From Burkholderia sp. FERM BP-3421 (GTDB lineage: Bacteria > Pseudomonadota > Gammaproteobacteria > Burkholderiales > Burkholderiaceae), in assembly GCF_028657905.1 (NCBI RefSeq), contig NZ_CP117781.1:2938737-3002736 (forward strand): 64,000 nt of DNA, given 5' to 3'. Made by a program: the position numbers and the translations under genes. The notes under the pieces are model-generated. The model made no database searches. It had not been told where the DNA came from and saw only the letters and a list, made by a program, of their open reading frames with translations. Below, piece by piece: positions 8,918 to 17,171 of the stretch (position 1 is its first letter; each line of letters opens with the position of its first letter).

Positions 8918-11104
8918 ATGCGTACGATACTCACCAGGACAACTATCGCCATTGGCGTCTCAACCCTGCTCGCGCTGCATGGCTGCGGATCCACGGACAG
9001 CATTCCGCCGCTCACCAGCGCCGGCGGAACGGTCAAGCCCACGACGTCGGGCACTTCGGGGACGTCGGGCACTTCGGGATCCTCGGGCGGCGGCGGGACG
9101 TCGGGGACTTCCGGTAGCTCGGGTACTTCGGGTACTTCGGGTACTTCGGGCACTTCGGGCACTTCGGGCACTTCGGGCACTTCGGGCACTTCGGGCACTT
9201 CGGGCACTTCGGGCACTTCGGGCACTTCGGGCACTTCGGGCACTTCGGGCACTTCGGGCACTTCGGGCACTTCGGGCACTTCGGGCACTTCGGGTACTTC
9301 GGGTACTTCGGGTACTTCGGGTACTTCGGGTACTTCGGGTACTTCGGGTACTTCGGGTACTTCGGGTACTTCGGGTACTTCGGGTACTTCGGGTACTTCG
9401 GGTACTTCGGGTACTTCGGGTACTTCGGGTACTTCGGGTACTTCGGGTACTTCGGGTACCTCAGGCACTTCCGGCACCTCGGGCACCTCCTCCACCCCGC
9501 TCGGCAACGTCCTCACTCAGGGCGGCAACTTGATCACGGCCGTTGGAACGGTCGTCGCCGACACAGGCGTGAAGGTCTCCGGCACGGCAGCGCCCGGCGT
9601 CAACGGCGCGACCACCACGGACCTCGGCAACGCCATCACCGATGTCGGCAACGGCGTCCGGACACTCGGCTACGGCACGGCGAACGGTCTCGGCACGCTC
9701 GGCAGCGCGGCCAACCCGCTCGGACCGACGCTGACCTCCAGCAGCGGCGTGGTCCATGACGTCGGCGCGTCGGTCACCAAGCTAGGCGGCGTCGTGACGA
9801 GCCTCGGCAGCGGCCCTCTCGCACCGCTCGCGCCCGTCACGGCAGCGCTGGGCACGACGGTCGTCGGCGGCGCCGGCGACCTGGTCATCAAGGTTGCAGG
9901 CGGCCTGAATCAGGTGCTGACCAATGCCCCCGTCCAACAGATCGAAACCCAGGTCAGCACGGTCATCAACCCGATCACGCTCGCCGTGTCGGACACGACC
10001 CGGACCGTCGGCAACGTCACCGGCCTCGGCGTGCCGCTGAACGATGTGCTCACCACGCTTGGCAACGGAATCGGTGCGCTCGGCGCGAAAGTGACAGGCT
10101 CGACCAACGATCAGGTCGGCAAGGACCTGGGCGGGGTCGTCACGCAACTGGGCCGGACCGTCACCGCGACGGGCGGACTCTTCACCGGCGCCACCACCAA
10201 CCCGATCGGGCCGATCACGGGCCTGCCGATCACGATCACCGGTTCGCTGACCGGGTCCCTCGGCATCAACCTCGGCATGGGTGGATGGGGTAGCGGCGGC
10301 GGGCTCGGCGGCATCCTCGGTGGCCTAGGCGGCATCGGTGGTGCCGGAGGCAGTGGTGGCCCTGGCGGTGCCGGCGGACTCGGCGGCATCCTCGGTGGAC
10401 TGGGCGGCGTCGGTGGTGCCGGAGGCCCCGGTGGCCCTGGCGGTGCCGGCGGGCTCGGCGGCATCCTCGGTGGCCTAGGCGGCATCGGTGGTGCCGGAGG
10501 CAGCGGTGGCCCTGGCGGTGCCGGCGGACTCGGCGGCATCCTCGGCGGCCCGAGCGGCGTCGGTAGTGCCGGCGGCCCTGGCGGTGCCGGCGGCATCCTC
10601 GGCGGCCTGGGCGGCGTCGGTAGTACCGGAGGCAGCGGCGGCCCTGGCGGTGCCGGCGTGCTCGGCGGTATCCTCGGTGGACTGGGCGGCGCGGTCGGTG
10701 TCGGTGTCGGCGCTGGAGGTGCTGGCGGCACTGCCGGCGGACTCGGCGGCATCCTGCAACCGCTGACGGGCGTCGTCGGCAACCTCGGCGGAGCCGGCGG
10801 CCCGCCGGCCGCGGGCGGCCTGCTGTCGCCGCTGACCAACCTGCTCGGCAAACCCGCCGCACCCGGCGGCGCGATAGGCGGCCCGCTGGCCCCCGTCGGC
10901 GCGCTGGTCGGCGCGCTCGTCGGCGGCGGCGCGCCCGGCGGCCCCGCATGCACGCCCACCTCGCCCGTCCCCGGCCTGATCACCGGCCTGACCGGCGGCG
11001 CGACAGGCAGCGGCTCGAACGGCGGCGCGGCCAACGCCGGCCCGCTCGCACCGCTCACGAACCTGCTCGGAGGGCTGCTCGGCGGCGGCACGCCCGGCAA
11101 GTAA
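8918..11104 (+). CDS. Repeat-rich lipoprotein (collagen-like Gly-Xaa-Yaa and Gly-rich repeats)
   Basis: A 728-residue envelope protein. The N-terminus has a signal sequence ending in LLALHGCGS, a lipobox with the lipidated Cys near residue 23. Residues about 45-195 are almost pure Gly-Thr-Ser triplets, a Gly-Xaa-Yaa pattern as in bacterial collagen-like proteins. Residues 195-450 are non-repetitive, with many GTVV/GNGV/LGSG turns. Residues 460-620 are Gly-rich 25-residue repeats, and the C-terminus is Gly/Pro/Leu-rich. It is probably surface exposed; copy-number change in the 9-bp tract would alter length without breaking frame. Adhesin or matrix role is inference. Confidence 0.75.
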   Translation: MRTILTRTTIAIGVSTLLALHGCGSTDSIPPLTSAGGTVKPTTSGTSGTSGTSGSSGGGGTSGTSGSSGTSGTSGTSGTSGTSGTSGTSGTSGTSGTSGTSGTSGTSGTSGTSGTSGTSGTSGTSGTSGTSGTSGTSGTSGTSGTSGTSGTSGTSGTSGTSGTSGTSGTSGTSGTSGTSGTSGTSGTSGTSSTPLGNVLTQGGNLITAVGTVVADTGVKVSGTAAPGVNGATTTDLGNAITDVGNGVRTLGYGTANGLGTLGSAANPLGPTLTSSSGVVHDVGASVTKLGGVVTSLGSGPLAPLAPVTAALGTTVVGGAGDLVIKVAGGLNQVLTNAPVQQIETQVSTVINPITLAVSDTTRTVGNVTGLGVPLNDVLTTLGNGIGALGAKVTGSTNDQVGKDLGGVVTQLGRTVTATGGLFTGATTNPIGPITGLPITITGSLTGSLGINLGMGGWGSGGGLGGILGGLGGIGGAGGSGGPGGAGGLGGILGGLGGVGGAGGPGGPGGAGGLGGILGGLGGIGGAGGSGGPGGAGGLGGILGGPSGVGSAGGPGGAGGILGGLGGVGSTGGSGGPGGAGVLGGILGGLGGAVGVGVGAGGAGGTAGGLGGILQPLTGVVGNLGGAGGPPAAGGLLSPLTNLLGKPAAPGGAIGGPLAPVGALVGALVGGGAPGGPACTPTSPVPGLITGLTGGATGSGSNGGAANAGPLAPLTNLLGGLLGGGTPGK
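9122..9454 (+). repeat. 9-bp tandem repeat, 37 perfect copies (Gly-Thr-Ser)
   Basis: Unit GGYACTTCG repeats 37 times without interruption: three GGT units, then sixteen GGC units, then eighteen GGT units, followed by degenerate copies. The block structure of the single varying base suggests expansion in two or more steps. No stop codon arises in three of the reading frames, which creates long spurious frames on both strands. Confidence 0.95.
10307..10690 (+). repeat. 75-bp tandem repeat encoding Gly-rich 25-mers
   Basis: GGCGGCATC recurs at 10307, 10382, 10457 and 10532, exactly 75 bp apart, followed by shorter degenerate copies to about 10690. Each unit encodes GGILGGLGGIGGAGG-type sequence with small substitutions. 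Confidence 0.9.
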
Positions 11105-11185
11105 CGCAAGTCGGCAGCACACGGTCGGGCACTGACCAATCACCACGCCCGGCCGCGCTCTCCAATGTCACGATACGAGGCTGAC

Positions 11186-12466
11186 ATGAATTCGACCTTC
11201 CCCGGCGCGGCGGCAACGCCCGCTCGCCCGCCGCGCTCCGCCACGCCATTCACGGTCGGCCTGGCGGGAATCGCCGCCGGTCTGTTCACGCTCTGGATCC
11301 TGCGCGGCACGACGCTCGACGGCGCTGCGCGCGCCACCGCCGCCTGCATCGCGATCATCGCGACGATCGGCGCCTACGAGCTGTTCGTCGCGCGCGTCCA
11401 CCTGCGCCCGAGCGCGGGCCTCGCCCAACGCGCGGTGCGCCCGCTCGACCTCGCGCGCGTCGCCGTGCGGCTCGTCGCGCTCGGCTCGGTCTACGCCGGC
11501 ATCGCGCTGCTCTACTGGCTGCTGCCCGAATACCACGGCGCGTTCTATACGCCGTTCTGGTCGCTCGCCGGCACGCTCGCCCCGTATCTCGCGATCGGCG
11601 CGCCGTTCTACTTCGCGTGGATGGATACGCGCCAGCGCGACGTCGACGACGCCTACCTGGCCTGGGGCCGGCTGCTGCTGCGCGGCGAACGCCCGGCCAG
11701 CTGGCAGCCGATCCGCGAGATGCTCGCGGGCTGGATGGTGAAGGCGTTCTTCCTGCCGCTGATGGTCACCTATCTGTCGACCGACGCCGATCATCTCGGC
11801 GCGTCGCTCGACACCGCGCTCGGCGCGCCGATGTCGCTCGCGACGTTCCGCTTCATGTACGACCTGTCGTTCACGATGGACCTGATGTTCGGCACGGTCG
11901 GCTATCTGTGCACGTTCCGGATCCTCGACAGCCACGTGCGCACCGTCGAGCCGACCACCCTCGGCTGGCTCGCCGCGCTGATCTGCTACCAGCCGTTCTG
12001 GTCGCTGATCTCGAACCAGTACATCCACTACGAAGGCTCGATGTTCTGGGACAACTGGCTGCTCGGCGTCCCGGCGATCCGCGTGCTGTGGGGCGTGACG
12101 ATCGTCGCGCTGCTCCTGATCTACGCGTTGTCGACGATCTCGTTCGGCCTGCGTTTCTCGAACCTGACCAACCGCGGCATCATCACGTCCGGGCCTTACC
12201 GCTTCACGAAGCATCCGGCCTATGTCTCGAAGAACCTGTCGTACTGGATGGTGTCGGTGCCGTTCATCGAACCGCTCGGCTGGCGCATCGCGGTGATGCA
12301 CACGGTCGCGCTGATCGCGGTGAACCTGCTGTACTTCCTGCGCGCGAAGACCGAGGAGCGCCACCTGATGCGCGACCCCGACTATCGCGCCTACGCGGAG
12401 TGGATCGCGCAGCATGGCCTGTTCGCGACGCTGGCGCGTCGCCTCGGGCTGCAGCGCGCCGCCTGA
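11186..12466 (+). CDS. Integral membrane protein with isoprenylcysteine-methyltransferase-like C-terminus
   Basis: A 426-residue multi-spanning protein with about eight hydrophobic segments. The C-terminal part (SGPYRFTKHPAYVSKNLSYW, then EERHLMRDPDYRAYAE) matches the SAM-binding end of ICMT/PEMT-like membrane methyltransferases. GAGG at 11176-11179 with 6-nt spacing favours the ATG at 11186 over the one 21 bp upstream. The substrate is unknown; such proteins methylate small lipophilic or isoprenoid-like molecules in the inner membrane. Confidence 0.7.
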   Translation: MNSTFPGAAATPARPPRSATPFTVGLAGIAAGLFTLWILRGTTLDGAARATAACIAIIATIGAYELFVARVHLRPSAGLAQRAVRPLDLARVAVRLVALGSVYAGIALLYWLLPEYHGAFYTPFWSLAGTLAPYLAIGAPFYFAWMDTRQRDVDDAYLAWGRLLLRGERPASWQPIREMLAGWMVKAFFLPLMVTYLSTDADHLGASLDTALGAPMSLATFRFMYDLSFTMDLMFGTVGYLCTFRILDSHVRTVEPTTLGWLAALICYQPFWSLISNQYIHYEGSMFWDNWLLGVPAIRVLWGVTIVALLLIYALSTISFGLRFSNLTNRGIITSGPYRFTKHPAYVSKNLSYWMVSVPFIEPLGWRIAVMHTVALIAVNLLYFLRAKTEERHLMRDPDYRAYAEWIAQHGLFATLARRLGLQRAA

Positions 12467-12573
12467 GAGCCCCCGGCACGGCGCGCCGACGCATGGCGCG
12501 CGCGCGCCGGCCCCGGCATAATGTCCGCTGCGCCGCCGGGCTCCGGCGGCATCTTCATCAGCGGAGCAGCCGA

Positions 12574-13074
12574 ATGTACGCGTACAAGACGATCGAATCC
12601 CCGGTCGGCCGATTGAAACTCGTGGCGAACGGCGAGCGGCTCGCCGCCGTGCGCTGGGAGCACGAACGAGATGCGCGCGCGCCGTCCGGCGGGATGATCG
12701 AGATGCCCGACCATCCCGTGCTCCTCGAAACCGAGCGCCAACTCGTCGAATACTTCGCAGGCCAAAGAACCTCGTTCGATCTTCCGCTCGACTTCGCCGG
12801 CACGCCGTTCCAGAAGAAGGTCTGGGAAGCGCTGCTGACGATCCCCTTCGGCGAGACCCGCAGCTACCTCGAGATCGCCGAACAGATCGGCAACAAGAAG
12901 GCCGTGCGCGCGGTCGGCGCGGCGAACGGCGCGAACCCGATCCCGATCATCGCACCCTGTCATCGCGTGATCGGCGCATCGGGCGAGCTGACGGGTTTCG
13001 GCGGCGGCCTGCGCAACAAGCACCTGCTGCTGTCGCTCGAAGCGCGCCAGGATTCGCTGTTCCCGCTCGACTGA
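12574..13074 (+). CDS. ogt: Methylated-DNA--protein-cysteine S-methyltransferase (Ogt type)
   Basis: A 166-residue suicide repair protein that moves the methyl group from O6-methylguanine to its own Cys. Motifs: TPFQKKVWEALLTIPFGETR (DNA-binding helix-turn-helix) and PCHRV with acceptor C129, then a recognition loop GASGELTGFGGGL. Unlike the following repair genes it has no Ada-type promoter box upstream, so it is probably constitutive. Confidence 0.92.
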   Translation: MYAYKTIESPVGRLKLVANGERLAAVRWEHERDARAPSGGMIEMPDHPVLLETERQLVEYFAGQRTSFDLPLDFAGTPFQKKVWEALLTIPFGETRSYLEIAEQIGNKKAVRAVGAANGANPIPIIAPCHRVIGASGELTGFGGGLRNKHLLLSLEARQDSLFPLD

Positions 13075-13095
13075 ACGCACGCCGCGACGTCGGCA

Positions 13096-13145
13096 AATTC
13101 CACCGCAAGACCCGGAGTGCGGCCCGGGCCGGCCCGCACTACATT
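13096..13145 (+). promoter_or_regulatory. Ada-type promoter, site 1 (oxygenase gene)
   Basis: AATTC, a 3-nt gap, then CCGCAAG (13103-13109), CCGGAGTGC and a -10-like TACATT at 13140-13145. Exactly the same layout, with 37 nt from CCGCAAG to the -10, occurs at 13971 and 16004. The -35 position (GTGCGG, 13117-13122) is a poor sigma-70 match, as expected for an activator-dependent promoter. The CCGCAAG block is the likely Ada-binding box. Confidence 0.75.
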
Positions 13146-13177
13146 CGCCTCATCGCGTCGAACCCAGGAGCGCCACG

Positions 13178-13225
13178 ATGATGCCGGTCACCCATCCATC
13201 CCGCGCCGCCGCGCGTCGCGGCTAA
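13178..13225 (+). CDS. Putative 15-residue leader ORF coupled to the oxygenase gene
   Basis: ATG at 13178 preceded by AGGAG (13166-13170) encodes MMPVTHPSRAAARRG and stops at TAA 13223-13225, which shares its last A with the oxygenase ATG (TAATG). The only good ribosome site belongs to this small frame, so the downstream gene is probably translated by coupling. Whether the peptide has a role is unknown. Confidence 0.4.
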   Translation: MMPVTHPSRAAARRG

Positions 13226-13962
13226 TGAGCGCGGTCGCTTCCGCGCGCCGCGCCGCGCCGCTCGCGCAGCGCGTCGATCAACACGATTGGGCGGACATCG
13301 AGCAGTCGCTCGACCGCTATGGCTGCGCGCGCTTGCCGCAACTCGTCACGCCGGCGGAATGCGCGGCGCTCGCCGCGCTGTATCCGCTCGACGCGCCCTA
13401 TCGCGCCCGCATCGTGATGGCCCGCCACAACTTCGGGCGCGGCGAATACAAATACTTCGCCTATCCGCTGCCCGAGCCGATCGGCGCGCTGCGCGACGCG
13501 CTTTATCCGCATCTCGTGCCGATCGCGAACCGCTGGCAGACCGCGCTGCGCAGCACGATCCGCTATCCGGCGCGGCACGCCGAATTCCTCGCCCGCTGCC
13601 ACGACGCGGGGCAACTGCGCCCCACGCCGCTGATCCTGCGCTACGAGGCGGGCGACTACAACTGCCTGCACCAGGACCTGTACGGCGAGCATGTGTTCCC
13701 GTTGCAGGTCGCGATCCTGCTGTCGGAGCCGGGCCGGGATTTCAGCGGCGGCGAATTCGTGATGACGGAGCAGCGGCCGCGCATGCAGTCGCGCGTCGAG
13801 GTGGTGCCGCTCGCGCGCGGCGATGCCGTCGTGTTCACCGTCAATCACCGGCCGGTCGAGGGCGCGCGCGGCCCATACCGGGTCAACATGCGGCACGGCG
13901 TGAGCCGCCTGACGGCGGGCGTGCGCCATACGCTCGGCCTGATCTTTCACGACGCGCTGTAG
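13225..13962 (+). CDS. 2OG-Fe(II) oxygenase, predicted DNA-alkylation repair (PF09859 type)
   Basis: A 245-residue protein of the bacterial oxygenase family predicted to act in oxidative demethylation of damaged nucleic acid, functionally like AlkB. The iron site is visible as LHQDLYGEH (HxD) with a distal His in NMRHGVSR; GGEFVMTEQRPR is the family signature. It lies under Ada-type promoter site 1, between ogt genes. A second intact homologue is at 40071-40850 and a degenerate one at 17168-17899. Confidence 0.8.
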   Translation: MSAVASARRAAPLAQRVDQHDWADIEQSLDRYGCARLPQLVTPAECAALAALYPLDAPYRARIVMARHNFGRGEYKYFAYPLPEPIGALRDALYPHLVPIANRWQTALRSTIRYPARHAEFLARCHDAGQLRPTPLILRYEAGDYNCLHQDLYGEHVFPLQVAILLSEPGRDFSGGEFVMTEQRPRMQSRVEVVPLARGDAVVFTVNHRPVEGARGPYRVNMRHGVSRLTAGVRHTLGLIFHDAL

Positions 13963-13970
13963 CCCACGGG

Positions 13971-14020
13971 AATTCGACCGCAAGCCCCGGAGTGCGGCCG
14001 GCGACCCGACGTCCTACAGT
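13971..14020 (+). promoter_or_regulatory. Ada-type promoter, site 2 (second ogt operon)
   Basis: AATTCGACCGCAAG (13971-13984), CCGGAGTGC and TACAGT (14015-14020) repeat the layout of site 1 with identical 37-nt spacing from CCGCAAG to the -10. The -35 position reads GTGCGG (13992-13997). It precedes the operon of two methyltransferases, a small protein and AlkA. Confidence 0.75.
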
Positions 14021-14059
14021 GCGGATCATCAGGACGTTCCACTTCACGAGACCCAAGCC

Positions 14060-14605
14060 ATGACACACGAACCCGCTGTTTCCCCTCCGGACCCGGTACG
14101 CTACGCGATCGGTCCGTGCTCGCTCGGGCGCGTGCTGGTGGCCGAAACCGATCGCGGCGTCTGCGCGATCCTGCTCGGCGCCGGCGACGCCGCGCTGAGC
14201 GCCGAGTTGCGCACCCGCTTTCCGCACGCCGGCGCGTCGTCGGACGCGGGGCTCGCGGAACGGCTCGCGCGCGCCGCCCAGCTCGTCGATCATCCGGGCG
14301 ATGCGCCGAGGTTCCCGCTCGATCCTCACGGCAGCGCCTTCGAGCGACGCGTCTGGGACGCGCTGCGCGGCATCGCGCCGGGCGTCACCACGACCTACGG
14401 CGAGATCGCGCGCACGCTCGGCGATCCGCGCGCGGCGCGGGACGTCGCCGAGGCATGCGCGGCCAACATACTCGCGATCGCCGTGCCGTGCCATCGCGTG
14501 ATCAAGCGCGACGGCACGCTGTCGGGTTATCGTTGGGGCTTTCAGCGCAAGCGCGAGCTGCTCCGGCGCGAAGCCGAGCAATATGCGCCGCGGGCGCTGA
14601 TCTGA
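14060..14605 (+). CDS. Methylated-DNA--protein-cysteine methyltransferase, Ada-C-like
   Basis: A 181-residue O6-alkylguanine repair protein. Its N-terminal half (IGPCSLGRVLVAETDRGVCA) resembles the C-terminal half of the local Ada protein (GECSLGSILVAQSERGVCS) more than Ogt, suggesting origin by duplication of ada. SAFERRVWDALRGI is the DNA-binding helix region and PCHRV carries the acceptor C144. First gene of an Ada-promoter operon. Confidence 0.88.
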   Translation: MTHEPAVSPPDPVRYAIGPCSLGRVLVAETDRGVCAILLGAGDAALSAELRTRFPHAGASSDAGLAERLARAAQLVDHPGDAPRFPLDPHGSAFERRVWDALRGIAPGVTTTYGEIARTLGDPRAARDVAEACAANILAIAVPCHRVIKRDGTLSGYRWGFQRKRELLRREAEQYAPRALI

Positions 14606-14607
14606 GC

Positions 14608-14802
14608 GTGCGCGCGCCGGCCCGCGACGCGCCGAATCCGCCCGCCCCGCGCGACGACGCGCACGAGGCCGGCCTGGCCGCCTGCCTCGCGCGCCGCGAC
14701 GCGGCGGGCTGGCGGGTCCGCGCGGACGGACGGCTGGCGTTGCACTTGCCGGACGGCGCGCGTTTTCTGATCGACGCGGATACGATCACGCGTCTCGAAT
14801 GA
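14608..14802 (+). CDS. Small hypothetical protein in the alkylation-repair operon
   Basis: A GTG at 14608, 2 bp after the previous stop, begins a 64-residue frame ending FLIDADTITRLE, with a basic, Ala-rich N-terminal half and a short strand-rich C-terminal half. The next gene starts 9 bp later, so the frame fits tightly in the operon. No family recognised. Confidence 0.45.
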   Translation: MRAPARDAPNPPAPRDDAHEAGLAACLARRDAAGWRVRADGRLALHLPDGARFLIDADTITRLE

Positions 14803-14811
14803 ATCCATACG

Positions 14812-15366
14812 ATGAAGCTGTTCCTGTACGACCAGCCCACGCCCATCGGCACGCTCGTGATCGCGGCCGACGCGGCGGACCGCGTGCATGCCGCCGCGTT
14901 CGCCGAGCACGTGGACCGACTGCGCACGCGCCTGCTGCACGACGCGCCCGACCTCATGCTGCTGCCGGGCGCCGGTCCCGGCGCGGCCGGCGCGGCGTTC
15001 GAGCGCTACTTCGACGGCGCGCTCGACGCCTTGCACGAAATCGCCGTCGCGCCGGCCGGCACCCCGGGCCAACAGGCCGTCTGGGCTGCCGTGCGCGCGA
15101 TTCCGGCAGGCGCGACCCGCACGTACGGCATGCTCGCCCGCGCGCTCGGCCGACCGAACGGCGCGCGCGGCGTCGGCGCGGCCAACGCCGCGAATCCGAT
15201 CGCGATCCTGGTGCCCTGTCATCGGCTGGTCGGCCAGGACGGCTCGCTCAGGGGTTATGCCTGGGGCCTCGAGCGCAAGGCGTGGCTGCTTGCGCACGAA
15301 CAGCGGCACGCGACGCCCCGCGACGCCGTTCCCGTCTCCCATTCCCCCCCATCTGCCGATTCATGA
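14812..15366 (+). CDS. Methylated-DNA--protein-cysteine methyltransferase (third copy)
   Basis: A 184-residue homologue with PIGTLVIAAD at the start, QQAVWAAVRAIPAGATRTYG as the DNA-binding helix and VPCHRLVG with acceptor C136. It is divergent from the other two copies. The C-terminal 20 residues are extra and overlap the alkA start (ATGA). Together with Ada this gives four acceptor-Cys domains within 5 kb. Confidence 0.88.
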   Translation: MKLFLYDQPTPIGTLVIAADAADRVHAAAFAEHVDRLRTRLLHDAPDLMLLPGAGPGAAGAAFERYFDGALDALHEIAVAPAGTPGQQAVWAAVRAIPAGATRTYGMLARALGRPNGARGVGAANAANPIAILVPCHRLVGQDGSLRGYAWGLERKAWLLAHEQRHATPRDAVPVSHSPPSADS

Positions 15367-15992
15367 CCGCTCACCCTTCCACGCTCTACCGGAAAGCCGC
15401 CCGCTTCCTGTCCGCGCTCGATGCCGACTGGGCCGCCCACATCGCGGCGACCGGCCCTTGCCTGCATGCCCCCAAGCCGGCGCGCGACCCTTATGAGGCG
15501 CTGGTGCGCGCAATCGCGTACCAGCAGCTGCACGCGCGCGCGGGCGACGCGATTCTCGCGCGCCTGCTCGCGCTGTTTCCGGATCAACCGTTCCCGACGC
15601 CCGCGCAGCTGGCCGCGACCGGATTCGACGCCCTGCGCGCCTGCGGCTTCTCTGCGACCAAGATCGCGACGATCCAGGGCATCGCGCACGCCGCGCTGTC
15701 GGGCGTCGTGCCCTCGCGCGAAACCGCGCTCGCGCTGCCCGACGACGCGCTGATCGCGCGGCTGACCACGCTGCGCGGCGTCGGCAAATGGACCGTGGAG
15801 ATGTTCCTGATCTACACCCTGGAGCGGATGGACATCCTGCCCGTCGACGACTTCGGCGTGCGCGAGGGCTATCGCCGCCTCAAGGGGCTGGCGGCGACGC
15901 CGACGCCGCGCGAACTGGCCGCGCTCGGGCGCGCCTGGAGCCCGTATCGCACGATCGCGGCATGGTATCTGTGGCGGCTGCCCGCCCGCTGA
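15363..15992 (+). CDS. alkA: DNA-3-methyladenine glycosylase II (AlkA-like)
   Basis: A 209-residue HhH-GPD glycosylase that removes alkylated purines such as 3-methyladenine. The helix-hairpin-helix LRGVGKWTVEMFLIYTL is followed by LPVDDFGV with the catalytic Asp (D163). It lacks the N-terminal TBP-like domain of E. coli AlkA, as in shorter bacterial homologues. The ATG overlaps the upstream stop codon, so it is co-translated with the methyltransferase. Confidence 0.88.
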   Translation: MTAHPSTLYRKAARFLSALDADWAAHIAATGPCLHAPKPARDPYEALVRAIAYQQLHARAGDAILARLLALFPDQPFPTPAQLAATGFDALRACGFSATKIATIQGIAHAALSGVVPSRETALALPDDALIARLTTLRGVGKWTVEMFLIYTLERMDILPVDDFGVREGYRRLKGLAATPTPRELAALGRAWSPYRTIAAWYLWRLPAR

Positions 15993-16003
15993 CCCGTTCG
16001 AGG

Positions 16004-16053
16004 AATTCAACCGCAAGAGCCGGAGTGTGATCCGGCGCGCCGCTGCGTACAGT
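16004..16053 (+). promoter_or_regulatory. Ada-type promoter, site 3 (ada operon)
   Basis: AATTCAACCGCAAG (16004-16017), CCGGAGTGT and TACAGT (16048-16053) with the same 37-nt spacing as sites 1 and 2; -35 position GTGTGA. This would allow Ada autoregulation. Confidence 0.75.
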
Positions 16054-16082
16054 AGTACCGACTCGAACGATATGAGACCAGC

Positions 16083-17171
16083 ATGATCAAGCTTAGAACG
16101 CCTTCACCGGCCAAGGGCAGCGCCGCCAGCGTCGTGGCCGATCCGCGCTGGGCCGCCGTGCTCGCGCGGGATCCGCGCGCCGACGACCAGTTCGTCTACG
16201 CGGTCAGGACCACCGGCGTCTACTGCCGGGCAAGCAGCACGTCGCGGATTCCGCGCCCGGAGAACGTCGAGTTCTTCGACACGCCGCAGGCCGCGGAGGC
16301 GGCGGGCTACCGCCCGAGCAAGCGGGCCGCGTCCGACCAGACCCGCATCGCCGAACACCATGCCGCGATCGTCGCGGACGCGTGCCGGCAGATCGAGACC
16401 GCCGAAGCCGAACCGGGGCTCACTGCGCTCGCGCGACACGCCGACATGAGCCCCTACCACTTCCATCGGGTCTTCAAGTCGGTGGCGGGCGTCACGCCGA
16501 AAGCGTATGCGCTCGCCCATCGCGCGAAGCGGCTGCGCGAACGTCTCGCGCAAAACGCGTCGGTGACCGACGCCATCTACGAGGCCGGCTTCAATTCGAA
16601 CAGCCGCTTCTACGAGGCGTCGAACGGCGTGCTCGGCATGACGCCGTCCGATTTCCGCGCGGGCGGCGCGAACACCGACATCCATTTCGCGCTCGGCGAA
16701 TGTTCGCTCGGCTCGATCCTCGTCGCGCAAAGCGAACGGGGGGTCTGCTCGATCCTGCTCGGCGACGATCCCGACGCGCTGCTGCGCGACCTGCAGGACC
16801 AGTTTCCGCACGCGAACCTGATTGGCGGCGACCCCGGCTACGAGACGCTGGTCGCCCGCGTCGTCGGCTTCATCGAGGAACCCGGAATCGGCCTCGACCT
16901 GCCGCTCGACGTGCGCGGCACGGCATTTCAGCAGCGCGTGTGGCAGGCGCTGCGCACGATCCCGGTCGGCACGACCGCCACCTACGCGGACATCGCCGCG
17001 AAGATCGGCGCGCCCAAGGCGGTGCGCGCGGTCGCGCAGGCCTGCGGCGCCAATCATCTCGCGGTGGCGATCCCGTGCCACCGGGTGATCCGCAGCGACG
17101 GCAACCTGTCCGGCTATCGCTGGGGCATCGAGCGCAAGCGCCAGTTGCTCGAACGGGAAGAACAGGTATGA
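16083..17171 (+). CDS. ada: Ada-like regulator/methyltransferase with degenerate N-terminal zinc site
   Basis: A 362-residue protein with Ada domain order: N-terminal Ada domain (about 20-85), AraC-type helix-turn-helix (about 95-190) and O6-alkylguanine methyltransferase (about 200-360) with acceptor C332 in IPCHRVI. Normal Ada uses four Cys for zinc and phosphotriester repair. Here only C48 (GVYCRASS) remains; the other three positions are S52, S79 and A82 (RPSKRA). Methyl-phosphotriester activation as in E. coli therefore seems impaired unless another protein supplies the site. The DNA-binding and O6 domains look intact. First gene of a four-gene overlapping operon under promoter site 3. 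Confidence 0.88.
   Translation: MIKLRTPSPAKGSAASVVADPRWAAVLARDPRADDQFVYAVRTTGVYCRASSTSRIPRPENVEFFDTPQAAEAAGYRPSKRAASDQTRIAEHHAAIVADACRQIETAEAEPGLTALARHADMSPYHFHRVFKSVAGVTPKAYALAHRAKRLRERLAQNASVTDAIYEAGFNSNSRFYEASNGVLGMTPSDFRAGGANTDIHFALGECSLGSILVAQSERGVCSILLGDDPDALLRDLQDQFPHANLIGGDPGYETLVARVVGFIEEPGIGLDLPLDVRGTAFQQRVWQALRTIPVGTTATYADIAAKIGAPKAVRAVAQACGANHLAVAIPCHRVIRSDGNLSGYRWGIERKRQLLEREEQV

Noticed and set aside
9122..9454. Possible CRISPR array
   Set aside because: Units are 9 bp, contiguous and coding, with no unique spacers.
8854..9533. Long Val-Pro-Glu and Leu-Arg-Ala repeat proteins on both strands
   Set aside because: They arise because the 9-bp repeat has no stop in these frames; only the Gly-Thr-Ser frame has a signal peptide and non-repetitive flanks.
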